Assembly: GCA_036874045.1 (NCBI GenBank)
Contig: CM072335.1
Coordinates: 15,520,001 to 15,584,000, forward strand
Source: Cymodocea nodosa
Taxonomy: Eukaryota > Streptophyta > Magnoliopsida > Alismatales > Cymodoceaceae
Length of the DNA stretch: 64,000 bases
Direction: 5' to 3'
The notes beneath the pieces are model-generated. The model was not told the DNA's origin and did not search any database. It worked only from the letters and a program-made list of their open reading frames with translations. Of this stretch, positions 54,690 to 64,000 are shown piece by piece (the first letter of the stretch is position 1; each line of letters begins with the position of its first letter). The position numbers and the translations under genes were made by a program.

Positions 54690-56034
54690 TGACTACAAAA
54701 GAGAATTCTCATCAAAAGTAACATCACGGCTATATATTACTTTGTGAGATTCAATATCATATATCCTGTATCCCTTTACACCAACACCATAGCCCACAAA
54801 TATGCCTTTCTTGGCACGTGGTTCTAGCTTGCCATTGTTCACATGATAGTAAGCTGGACACCCGAAAATTCTGAGCTTTAAATAACTAGCAGATCTTTTC
54901 AAACATACCTTAAGAGGTATCTTCCCATCTAAGGAACTAGAAGGGAACCTATTCACTAGATAGGAAGCTGTGTTAACAGCCTCTGCCCAAAACTTCTTCC
55001 TCAAACCTGCATGAGACAGCATACAATGTGCCTTTTCTAAGAGTGTTCTGTTCAATCTTTCAGCCACTCCATTTTGTTGTGGGCTATACCTGACAGTGTT
55101 ATGCCATGTAATGCCTTCATCTTTACAAAAGTTATCAAATTCTTGAGAACAAAACTCAAGACCATTATCAGTTCTAAGATATTTTACCTTTCTATCTGTT
55201 TGGTTTTCTACCTACTTCTTCCAATGCTTGAAGTAAGAAAAGGATTCACTTTTGTGTGTCAAAAAGAAAACCCAGTTCATCCTTGAATGACAATCAATGA
55301 TAGAAAGAAAATATCTGGAACCTGCAATAGAAGGCTAGCATGAAGGCCCCCAACAATCAGCATGAATATAATCAAGAACTCCCTTGGAGCTATGCTGACT
55401 GTGTGCAAATGACACTCTTTTTTGTTTGTCAAAGACACAATGTTTGCACATGTCAATACAAGCAACCTTGTACCCATCAAACATGCCTAGACTACTCAGT
55501 TTCTGCATTCCTTTTTGCCCCAAATGACCCATCCTTGAGTGCCACATGACAGAGAAATCCTGCTGACCAGATATAGCTGATGTAGCTGCGCCAACAATTG
55601 GAGTGCCCTACAAAATGTACAAGGGACCAAATTTGGTTCCCTTCATAACAACTAACGAGCCTTTCAGTATGCTGATCTTTCCCTCACCACCTGTATATCT
55701 ATAACCCTTAGCATCAAGGGCCATCAGTGAGATCAGATTTTTCCAAGCTTTGAGACGTGCCAAACGTCCTCTAGAATTCTAATTGTGCCATCATGCAGTT
55801 TAAATTTTATAGTGCCCACACCAACTCTAGAACACACATCATCATTGGCCAAAGTCACTTGACCACCCTCCACCTGCTCGTAGGTGTCAAAATACTCCCT
55901 AGTAGGAGTCATATGATGTGAAGCTCTTGAGTCCATAATCCATTGATCATCAGAATAGGCACTACAACAAACTGTAAGAGAAAAGTCATCACCTGACGTA
56001 GAACTAGTTTCTGCCATAGCAGCCTTTCCTTTGT
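54690..56034 (-). pseudogene. copia-2 protease and integrase
   Basis: Protease near 55960 reads WIMDSRASHHMT, with the catalytic-loop Gly replaced by Arg (CGA/GGA-type change). A one-base loss near 55738 (after DVWHVSKL) shifts the frame. Integrase: MWHSRMGHLGQKGM and CKHCVFDKQKR (HHCC); D in YIHADCWGP, D in RTDNGLEF, E in NGVAERLNRTLLEKA; then VNRFPSSSLDGKIPLKV, FGCPAYYHV, KGIFVGYGVGVKGYRIYD. Stops at about 55608, 55336 and 55214. Confidence 0.92.
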
Positions 56035-56779
56035 TCATAAGCTTGGGACAATCTGATTTCCAATGTCCTTTCTCCTTACAGTAATGGCAAGTATCCCTAG
56101 AGTACTTGCCCTTCGACTTGCTTCTGCTTCTATTCTTCCCTCCACCTTGTCTCTAGCTTCTTCCCCTGTTCTCTTGCTATTGAGATGAGAGGCCAACACC
56201 ACTTGCCTCGTTTCTACCATGCACAATGTGCCTGAGCTCCCTAGAATGAAGGTTGGACCTCACTTCTTCCAATGTAATTGAATCTCTTCCAACTACACAA
56301 GATTGAACAAAGTTTTCATAACTCAATGGGAGTGAACAAAGCAAGATAAGAATTGCATCTTCATCTTCTATGATTACTCCAATCTTCTTGAGTTCCATCA
56401 GAATAGCATTTAGCTAATCTAAATGCTACTTAAGAGGTACACCTTCTATCATCTTTAAAGAGAACAATCTCTGCTTTAACAACAATTTGTTTGTTAAAGA
56501 CTTAGTCATATACAATGACTCAAGTTTCTGCCAAAGACCTAACGAGGTAGATTCATCAGCAACTTCTATTATAACTTCATCAAACAAACACAACAAGATG
56601 GTTGAGTGAGCTTTCTCCTCCTGCAATTCAAACTTTGGCGAATTTATGTTCAGAGTAGTTTCCTTATTTAAAGGAGCCCAAATACCTTGTTGCTTTAGAA
56701 GTGCTTTCATCTTAATTTGCCATAAGTTGAAGCTATTCTTACCATCAAACTTTTCTATCTTCAACCCCGAAGTATTCAT
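56035..56779 (-). pseudogene. gag: copia-2 gag
   Basis: Opens MNTSGLKIEKFDGKNSFNLWQIKMKALL at 56779, typical for plant copia gag of the TNT1/Tork style. UBN2-like middle (LWQKLESLYMTKSLTNKLLLKQRLFSLKM). CCHC knuckle C-HY-C-KEKG-H-WKSD-C at about 56080 is intact. Four stops (56424, 56415, 56181, 56154 area), several from CAG to TAG. Confidence 0.9.
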
Positions 56780-57512
56780 GTTTTCAAAACAACAAATAAT
56801 GAGCAATACACACAAGATACAATGTGATTTCAACAAACACAATTCTGCGGCAAGGTACATAATAGCAAGCAATATCTCAACAACAATATGCTACTGAAAC
56901 TACTGATTTCAACGAAATGCAATCAGCCACGAGCCAAGCACACTACTTATCACAAAATAGTAGCAAATACTCACACAAACCAAGCACAAAACCACAATCA
57001 CAAAATGCCCAAAATTCGACAATCAAAGAATCACTCGTCTAGAAAACTATTGTGTCCTAGCCAAACGCCTCCTGCTGTATATCTCTAAATAAGAAACTTC
57101 TGACCACAAAATTTTAAAGGAAGGAATTTCAAGAAGCTTACTACACGTCCTCAAAACTTGAGACGTAACGGAGCACGGACGAGGAAGGCGCACGACTTGG
57201 CGTCGGAGTGTGCAGACTACAGCCGGCGACGACGGCAGTTACGGAAATGGGGGATATCCTTGCGGAAATGGATTGAACCTTGATCAATCTCTTCGAAAGT
57301 TTAAACGAAGGAAGTTCAGGAAGCTTACTACATGTCCTCAAAATTTGAGATGCAACGTAGCACGGACGAGGAAGGCGCATGACTTGGCGTCGGAGTGTGC
57401 AGACTAGCACCGGTGACGATGGCAGTTACAACAATGGAGAGATCCCTTGCAGAAATGGCTTCAACCTTCATCAATCTCTTCGAAACATCAGATGCAAACT
57501 CAGAGATGTCCA
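56780..57512 (-). other. copia-2 leader with a tandem duplication
   Basis: No supported gene. The blocks 57125-57300 and 57310-57485 are similar to each other (AAGCTTACTACA(C/T)GTCCTCAAAA, then GAGGAAGGCGCA and GGCGTCGGAGTGTGCAGACTA), so a segment of about 170-180 bases is duplicated. The ORFs crossing this part on both strands come from the duplication. Confidence 0.6.
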
Positions 57513-57530
57513 ACCTGGCTTTGATACCAA
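57513..57530 (-). other. Primer-binding site of copia-2 (tRNA-Met type)
   Basis: Reverse strand TTGGTATCAAAGCCAGG, adjoining the LTR end ACAACA. One difference from the common TGGTATCAGAGC. The 57532-56780 leader between the PBS and gag holds duplicated blocks (57130-57210 and 57300-57400, GAGGAAGGCGCA(C/T)GACTTGGCG), about 170 bases apart. Confidence 0.85.
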
Positions 57531-57531
57531 T

Positions 57532-57904
57532 TGTTGTGCGGAAAGATCAAACAAACGTGGAGCATCTAGGGGTGGTGTGGAGAAGAGATCTGCATGGAAG
57601 AGAGGATTGCGAGTGAAGAATTCAAAGAACAACAAATTTACGTGGTTCCCCAACACGGGTACATCCATGGGTGATCAATCTATCATGATTCCTTGCTATA
57701 TAGTTGCTGGTACAAAGAAGGGGGGGAACGAAATCAAGGGATGGTTTGGCATGACATCCCTTGGACGTGGATGACCCCTTACATATATAGGAGTAGTGGT
57801 TGGTGATACACAAAAGACAAGTTTGCCCCTGTACAAATTATCAAAGAAATACAACCATATACAAAGACACATGCATATACTTGATGGAAGACACACGCAT
57901 CACA
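57532..57904 (-). repeat. 5' LTR of copia-2
   Basis: Reverse strand TGTGATGCG...GCACAACA, 373 bp, colinear with 52776-52404 without indels. Confidence 0.9.
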
Positions 57905-58253
57905 TTAAGTCCACGAGGTTAGTCCGTTGAGTTAGCCATAACTCAACAAAGTTTGTTGAGTTAACTGTAATTCAACGGAGGGCTTATTAAAGATACAAAT
58001 TTGATAATTAACAAATGGGCAGTTCTCAGTTCTTAAGCAATTCCCTATGGGATCGACCTGTACTTGCACACTGATACAATAGACACTGTGCACTTGCAGT
58101 TAAAGTATAAATTAGAATTAATATCTAAATTGTATTAAAGGTTGTTTGTTTACTTCTAAAAGAAGAAGAACAGGAATAAAGCTAAATTAACTAAGTAAAA
58201 ACAGAAGTAACAAATCAAAGTTTTTCTAGTGTCGTGCTCGGAAAATCCAAACA
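57905..58253 (+). repeat. Athila-like LTR 3' end inside copia-3
   Basis: Starts at TTAAGTCCACGAGGTTAGTCC, inside the U5 hairpins, and ends at the true terminus AAATCCAAACA. The next base is copia-3 sequence. So an Athila-like LTR had inserted into copia-3; its left part is gone, replaced by copia-2. Confidence 0.82.
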
Positions 58254-60699
58254 AGTGTCCTAGCCTTCTATGCCATAAAATAACTTCATCCGATTTTGCA
58301 ATTAAGCAAGCATTGTCTTTAATAATATTAGAAGGCAAATTCAGAATACAAATAGATCCTTTCTTGTATGCAGTGAATAAAATTTCGTTTGTAGAAATGT
58401 CCATAATTTTACAGGAATCGTTTTCAAAAATTACTCTATAAAACTTCATTAAAATAGGAACACTTAATAAATTAAAACCTAAGTTTTCCACTAATAAGAC
58501 ATCATTTATAAAACATTTTTCAGTTACCTGAACCTTGCCAGACCCAAGGATATTTGTTTTGGTTTTATTTCCAAAGGTAACTTGTTCGTTCTTGGTTTTT
58601 GTTACTTTTGTAAGTAATTGTATATCTCTAGTCATGTGGTTGGATGCTCCATTGTCCATTATCCATTTTGATTTGTGTACCTACAAAACAATTAAAAAGA
58701 GATTTTATCTCTTAGAACCCATTTCTAAGTTAGTCCAAGAATTTTAGAGAGTCATATCAAAATAATCAATATTTTTAAACTTCAACTTATCTATCTTCTA
58801 ATAATTATTCTTACATTTATTTCTCTTAGTATTATAATTATCAGAACATTTATCTCTATATAAACTAGAGTTGAAATTTTTATTTCTAACATTATTTGAT
58901 TGTTGATTCCAATATCTGATATTCTTTAAATATGAAGAAAATTGATCGAGAATATTAAGATTCTCAAATGACTTAGCTTGATTTTTCTGAAAATTTCTTT
59001 TGAAATTGTTGCATTATGTGCTATTATTTATATGCTGCATTTTATCAATTTGCACATATTTATCTCCTTTTTTAATCACACATGGAATAGTTTTTCTTTT
59101 GCTATTCTTAGAACTAGAAATAAAGACATTATTTTTAGTAGTAACATCAAGTAGTATATAATTTTCAGAAGATGCATCATGTAAACCAATACCATGTTTT
59201 TCTACATTTGATATTTTACTACTAAGTTCATTTGTTATGGTTTGACTATTATTCCATTTACTTAATGTAGCCTTTTGATCGTAAATCTTAATCTTTAACA
59301 TATCAATTTCTGAATTTAAATCAGTAATAGTCAGTTTCAGTTTTTCAATTTCACAGATCATTTTCTTCTTATCAGCAATTAAATTTTCACAATTAGCATG
59401 CAATTTTCTTTCTATTACAATAAACTTTAAAATTTCCTATACATGCTTTCGATTTTCTTCTTTAAATTTATTCAACGTAGAGTTCAGAAAATCAATCTTA
59501 TTTTCAGATTCATCTAGCATTTTCCTAGTGTTCTTTCATTCTGCTTTTACTTTCTTATATTTTCTAACCAGTTTATTGTATTCAACAATTAATCCATCAA
59601 AACTAGCATTTTGATTAGAGGATACCTCACTGGATTTTGCCATGAAGCATACTTTCGCTAGATTTTCTTCTGAATCTAATGTTGATGAGGATTCATTGTC
59701 TGATGTTGAATCCTTGGTTTCTTCACTTTGTGAAGCTGAAGCGTCATCCCATGTCATTTTAAGTGCTCTTCTTTTTTTGAATTTCTTATCCCTGAAATTC
59801 CTCTTCGAATTCGTTTTATCTTTGTTGAAAGGACAATCTGTTTGAAAGTGACCCAGCCTGTTGCACTTATAGCATATGATTTTGTCTTTCATGAATGACT
59901 TCTTCTCCATATCTCCAGATGTCTTTGCTAACTTGAAGTTCCTACGTTTCTTCAATAGAGTTCTAAATTTTCTGGTCAACAATAGTAAATCATCGTCAAA
60001 ATCACTAGTGACTTCTAAGACTTTATCAACCTCAAAAACCAGATCCTTTCTAGGATTCTTCCCTTTTGGATCTAAATGTTGTACTTCATAGGTTGTTAGA
60101 TTGCCTATGAGATCATCAAGAGTATATGTATTTAAATCTTTGGACTCTTCAATAGATGTTGTCTTTGGAGCCCAAATTTTAGTTAAAGATCTATGGATCT
60201 TTCTTACCAAGTCTTTTTCCTCGAATTTCTTGCCTAAAGATTTTAATGAATTTACAATCTCAAGAAAACAAGAAAACATATCAAAGATACATTCATTTTC
60301 ATGCATTTTAAAAAGCTCATATTTATGTACTAACATATTAATCTTAGTTTCCTTGACTTGGTTAGTATCTTCGTTGGCAACTTCTAATGCATACCATATC
60401 TCATATGCAGTTTGATATGCAGAAACTTTGTTAAATTGACCATGAGATAAAGCACAAAACAAGATGTTTAAACCTTTAGCATTCAATGTCATTCGCTCTT
60501 TTTCATCAAAAGTCCAAGTATCATATGGAGTCGTAACTAACACTATAGGATTACTAATTATATGCCACAGTTTGAAATCAATTGACTGAAAGAATACTTT
60601 CATCCTACATTTCTAGTAGCCATAATTGCTACCTTCGAACATAGGAGGACGATTAGTAGTCTGTCCTTCATTCATAACTAAGACTTCAGTATTATCCAT
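58254..60699 (-). pseudogene. gag: Ty1/copia element copia-3, gag to GAG-pre-integrase
   Basis: Begins MDNTEVLVMNEGQTTNRPPM at 60699 and stays in one frame for 2.4 kb with about six stops. UBN2 capsid domain (FDEKERMTLNAKGLNILFCAL, AYEIWYALEVANEDTNQVKETK), LLLLTRKFRTLLKK, and CCHC knuckle C-YK-C-NRLG-H-FQTD-C. A coiled coil follows (59403-59014). Protease core MDNGASNHMTRD lacks the usual Trp-x-x start only because a stop precedes it. The GAG-pre-integrase ends at LWHRRLGH (58260), where the LTR inserted. Integrase, RT and LTRs are absent. Confidence 0.88.
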
Positions 60700-62087
60700 T
60701 TTAAACAGATGATCAACATTTTAAATAGAAAGAGATTTTGGTACCCATACTTTCTTGGGTCCATAAATGTTAGTCTTGACAATATTTAGTTTATTGCCTT
60801 TTGGCAGCCACATTGAACCAGATCTTCTTTTGATGGCAAACACTGTTGTACCATCTCTATTAGATCGGATAACACCACCACAGTAGGGTATTTCCTGTGG
60901 AGTAGCATACCCTAGGCCAAGTTTATTAGAACTATATCTTTGAGAACCAATGATTTGATCTAATCCTTTCTGTCCATTGGTAAATTTATGCACAGTATTT
61001 TTCAGATCAATGATTTCAGATTTCAATTTTTCATTTTCATTTATCAGTTCGTCATTATAGCATTTCCTATCTTCAACATGCAGATTTTCAAATTTAGTAT
61101 GTGCTTCTTTTAAACATGCAGTTAAATGCTCAATTTCCTTTTTATATTTTTTGCATTTAACATATAAACTGTCAACAGTAGACAAAAGAATATTTACATC
61201 TAGATTATCATTGTCTACATCAGAATCACTTCGAGATGAAGTGGAACATACCTCTTGTGCTGTATAGCACACATTTACTGGTACCTCTTCATCTGAACTA
61301 GATAAGCTACTAGAAGAACTACTGTCATCCCAAGTAGCCTTCAATGCCATTTTCTTTTTGTAGCTCCTCCTCTTCTTCTTCATTTCTTTTTCTTCTTCTT
61401 GTTGCAGTGGACAATCAGGTTGTATATGTCCCTGCTTCTTGCATTTAAAGCATATTGGTCATTACTTTTTGATGTGCTGGCTTGGTTCTTTTTCTTCATC
61501 CATTTTCTAAACTTTCTAGCCAATAGCACAACTTCATCATCATCTGAGCTTTGAAGTTCCTATGTTGATGGAAAGGCTAGTTCTTTCTTTGTTTCAGTTT
61601 TCTTTTTACCACTACCTTCCTCAACTTTCCATTCCTTCATTTGAACTTCATGGACCAGCAAGTTGCCCATTAGATCCTCTAATGAGTATTTGTTGAGGTC
61701 TTTGGAATCTTGTATTGATGTGGACTTTTGCTTTCATTCCATAGTTAAGCTTCTGAGGATTTTATGTACCTATTCTCGGACAGAAAATTCCTTTCCCAAA
61801 CCTCTTAAGCCATCAATAATCTCAATGAATCTAGAAAACATATCAGTGATAGTTTCATCATCAAGCATTTTAAATAATTCAAGATTTTTGAGTAAAATGC
61901 TTATTTTAGTGTCTTTCACTTAGCTGGTTCCTTCAAAGGTTATTTAAAGAGTGTTCCAAGCCTCGTGAGCAGATTTACAAGTTGAAACTTTATTATATTG
62001 TTCAGCAGATAAGGCACTGTAAATAATATTCAGCCCTTAAGCATCCATTTGGATGATTCTCTCATCCTCCTCAGTCTAGTCATCCTC
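60700..62087 (-). pseudogene. gag: Ty1/copia element copia-4, gag fragment
   Basis: Close relative of copia-1 gag: MALKATWDDSSSSSSLSSSDEE, CYTAQEVCSTSS, LLSTVDSLYVKCKKYKKEIEHL, GQKGLDQIIGSQRYSSNKLGLGYATP, CGGVIRSNRDGTTVFAIKRRSGSMW (60721-61383). The first part (61390-62087) is broken in several frames and covers UBN2 and the CCHC region (CxxC at about 61450). It starts in the middle of gag at 62087, where element E begins, and ends at WVPKSLSI next to the gag start of copia-3. Confidence 0.85.
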
Positions 62088-64000
62088 ATTAAAATCAAGA
62101 ATTTTATATATCCTATTGATATTGTAATTTTGGATTCCCAACAAATTAAGCATAGAAATAGTGATACATCTTTAATTTTGGGAAGGCGATTTTTAGCAAC
62201 ATTAGGGGCTGTTATAAATTGTAAAACTGGAGTAATGAAGTTAGCATATGGTAATGAGGATACTCAATTAAATATTTTCAAACCAGAAAGGTTTGAGGAG
62301 TTAGAAATGTCCTTACATACCATAGACTTTTTAGAGGATGAAGGAGATATGTTAGATGATGTGATTCAAGAAGAATTAAATAGGCAAATCAATTCTGAAA
62401 CTTTAGAAGAAAGTGAAAGCATAAATATAGAAGGAGATCAGGAAGAAATAAATTTAAAAAATGATGACGTTCAATTAGGAGCTCTAGCTTCTGATGGGCA
62501 GCATTAACAATTAAAACATTTACCTCCTGAATTAACCTATATATTTTGGAAGATAAACAGACCTGTCCAATCATTATTGCTTCAGATTCGAAAGAGGATC
62601 AAATAGCTAAATTAAAAGATGTAGTAAAAAGTTATAAAGAAGCAATAGGATGGACTATGACTGATATAAAAGGGTTAAGTTCAACTTTATGCTGTCACCA
62701 CATATATTTAGAAGAGAATGCTAAACTTGCTAGAATTCCTGAGAGGAGATTAAATCCAAACCTTAAAGAAGTAGTTAGGAAGGAAATAGTTAAATGGTTA
62801 GATAATGATATAATATATCCGATTTCTGATAGCTCATGGGTTAGTCCAATCCATGTAGTTCCCAAGAAATCAGGATTAACAGTTATTAGGAATGAAAGTC
62901 AAGACTTGATACCTACTAGAATTCAATCAGGCTAGAGAGTATGTATAGACTATAGAAAGCTGAATGATGTGACTAGGAAAGATCATTTTCCCTTACCTTT
63001 TATAGATCAAATGCTGGAAAGATTAGCAGGGCAAGAATATTTTTGTTTCTTAGACGGGTATTCAGGGTATAATCAAATTCCAGTAGCATTAAAAGATCAA
63101 GAGAAAACAACTTTCATCTGTCCTAATGGAACTTATGCTTTTAAAAGAATGCCATTCGGATTATGCAATGCACCAGCTACCTTTCAAAGGTGTGTGTAGG
63201 GCATATTTACTAGAATGACTGATGAATTTTTAGAAATATTTATGGATGATTTTACTGTATATTGCAACTCATATGAAATGTGTTTAAGCAATTTAGACCA
63301 AATATTAAAACGCTGTGTGGAAAAAATCTGGTTTTAAATTGGGAAAAATGTCACTTCATGGTTAAACAAGGAATAGTCTTAAGGCATGTTGTTTCTAAAA
63401 AAGGGTTGGAAGTAGATAAAGCTAAAATAGAAGTAATTTCTAATCTACCAGAACCTATATCAATAAAAGATATTAGATCATTTCTAGGACATGCTGGTTT
63501 TTATAGAATATTTATTAAAGACTTTTGCAAGATAGCTAGACCTTTAACTAGTATATTAAAAGATGTTCCATTTAACTTTGATAAAAATTGCAACGAAGCA
63601 TTTTTCAGACTTAAGACTAGCTTAATTTCAACTTCTATAATTCAAGCACCTAATTGGAACCATCCATTTGAATTAATGTGCGATGCTTCTAATTTTGCTG
63701 TAGGAGCAGTGTTAAGACAGAAGATAGAAAAATCTCCTAGAGTGATTCATTATGCAAGCAAAACCTTAAATGATGCTCAAGTTAATTACACAACTACTGA
63801 AAAAGAATTATTAGTTGTTGTGTTTGCTTTAGAAAAGTTTAGATCATATTTGATTGGAGCTAAAGTAATAGTATACATGGATCATTCAGCTCCAAAATAT
63901 CTAATAAAGAAAAAAGAAACTAAACCTAGATTGATCTGATGGATATTATTATTGCAAGAATTCGATCTAGAAATTAAAGATAAAAAAGGTTGTGAGAATG
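62088..64000 (+). pseudogene. pol: Athila-type pol of element E: protease end, RT, RNase H (runs off window)
   Basis: Enters protease after the catalytic core (IKIKNFIYPIDIVILD) because copia-4 cuts it. Then LGRRFLATLGAV, an acidic linker, RT with DYRKLNDVTRKDHFPLPFIDQML, FLDGYSGYNQIP, MPFGLCNAPATFQRC and catalytic FMDDF (about 63241), then RNase H ([38 protein letters not shown]). One base lost near 62550 and another near 63320. Stops include TAG 62933-62935, the same codon as 6571-6573 in B, and TAG 63196, TGA at 63937. RT is better kept than in B (GYSGYN and PFG intact). Confidence 0.92.

Larger units (their letters stand above)
52404..57904 (-). mobile_element. Ty1/copia element copia-2
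   Basis: 5501 bp with two 373-bp LTRs (52404-52776 and 57532-57904) that I count as differing at about 23 positions, roughly 94% identical and mostly transitions. Reverse-strand order: LTR, PBS, gag, protease, integrase, RT, RNase H, PPT, LTR. Only one frameshift and a set of stops interrupt the polyprotein. Flanks CTAGA and TTAAG do not match, and the neighbours are different elements, so one side was rearranged after insertion. Confidence 0.92.

Noticed and set aside
57141-57774. Several overlapping ORFs on both strands in the copia-2 leader and LTR
   Set aside because: They arise from a duplicated leader segment and from the LTR itself; the same frames recur at 52343-52860 in the other LTR.
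59014-60699. Host gene for a CCHC zinc-finger protein
   Set aside because: UBN2 domain, knuckle, coiled coil, protease core and GAG-pre-integrase follow in one frame, so it is copia-3 gag-pol.

Overview
The window looks like repeat-rich intergenic DNA of a flowering plant, probably a eudicot, species not determined. Nearly every base belongs to a nested or truncated LTR retrotransposon. The signs of a plant are an Athila-type Ty3/gypsy polymerase primed by a tRNA-Asp-complementary site, Ty1/copia elements primed by tRNA-Met-type sites, plant-style F-box proteins and very AT-rich spacers. I found no host gene outside the elements, no tRNA or rRNA gene and no CRISPR. Almost all coding regions carry premature stops, mostly TAG, TAA or TGA where related copies have CAG, CAA, TGG or CGA, so they are treated as pseudogenes.

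Layout. (1) 1-25064: Athila-like element A, broken open by a nearly complete Athila-like element B (3521-19370). B reads LTR - PBS - protease/RT/RNase H/integrase - a 'putative plant transposon protein' ORF - capsid-type gag - F-box ORF - long 3' non-coding region - polypurine tract - LTR. (2) 25065-25514: reverse-strand copia integrase fragment. (3) 25515-35009: element C (+), same gene order but missing RT to integrase. (4) 35033-44402: element D (-), also deleted for pol, facing C tail to tail so that C and D form a quasi-palindrome of about 19 kb. (5) 44403-52403: copia-1 (+), split by a reverse-strand Athila-like solo LTR (48618-50951) with a target-site duplication. (6) 52404-57904: copia-2 (-), the most complete copia, with two 373-bp LTRs. 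(7) 57905-62087: a mosaic of an Athila-like LTR end and two truncated reverse-strand copia elements (copia-3, copia-4). (8) 62088-64000: protease/RT/RNase H of another Athila-like copy, E, running off the window.

The unusual system is the Athila-like family in A to E. The CCHC zinc knuckle is at the start of the 5' ORF, next to protease, but the capsid-type gag domain is a separate ORF near the 3' end. Directly after it comes an F-box ORF of exactly 1140 bp in three copies (B, C, D), with a fourth fragment at 24285. A U3-like block with a TATA box precedes the gag ORF. A 5' splice-site consensus lies before the gag start and a pyrimidine-rich acceptor lies about ten bases before the F-box start, so splicing could skip gag and release an F-box mRNA. 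Short inverted repeats built on GTTGAGTTA/TAACTCAAC sit in every gap between these ORFs and in the LTRs. Pol was deleted independently of gag and F-box in C and D, which fits non-autonomous derivatives that keep the gag/F-box module. The architecture is read directly from sequence; function, splicing and the regulatory roles are inference.
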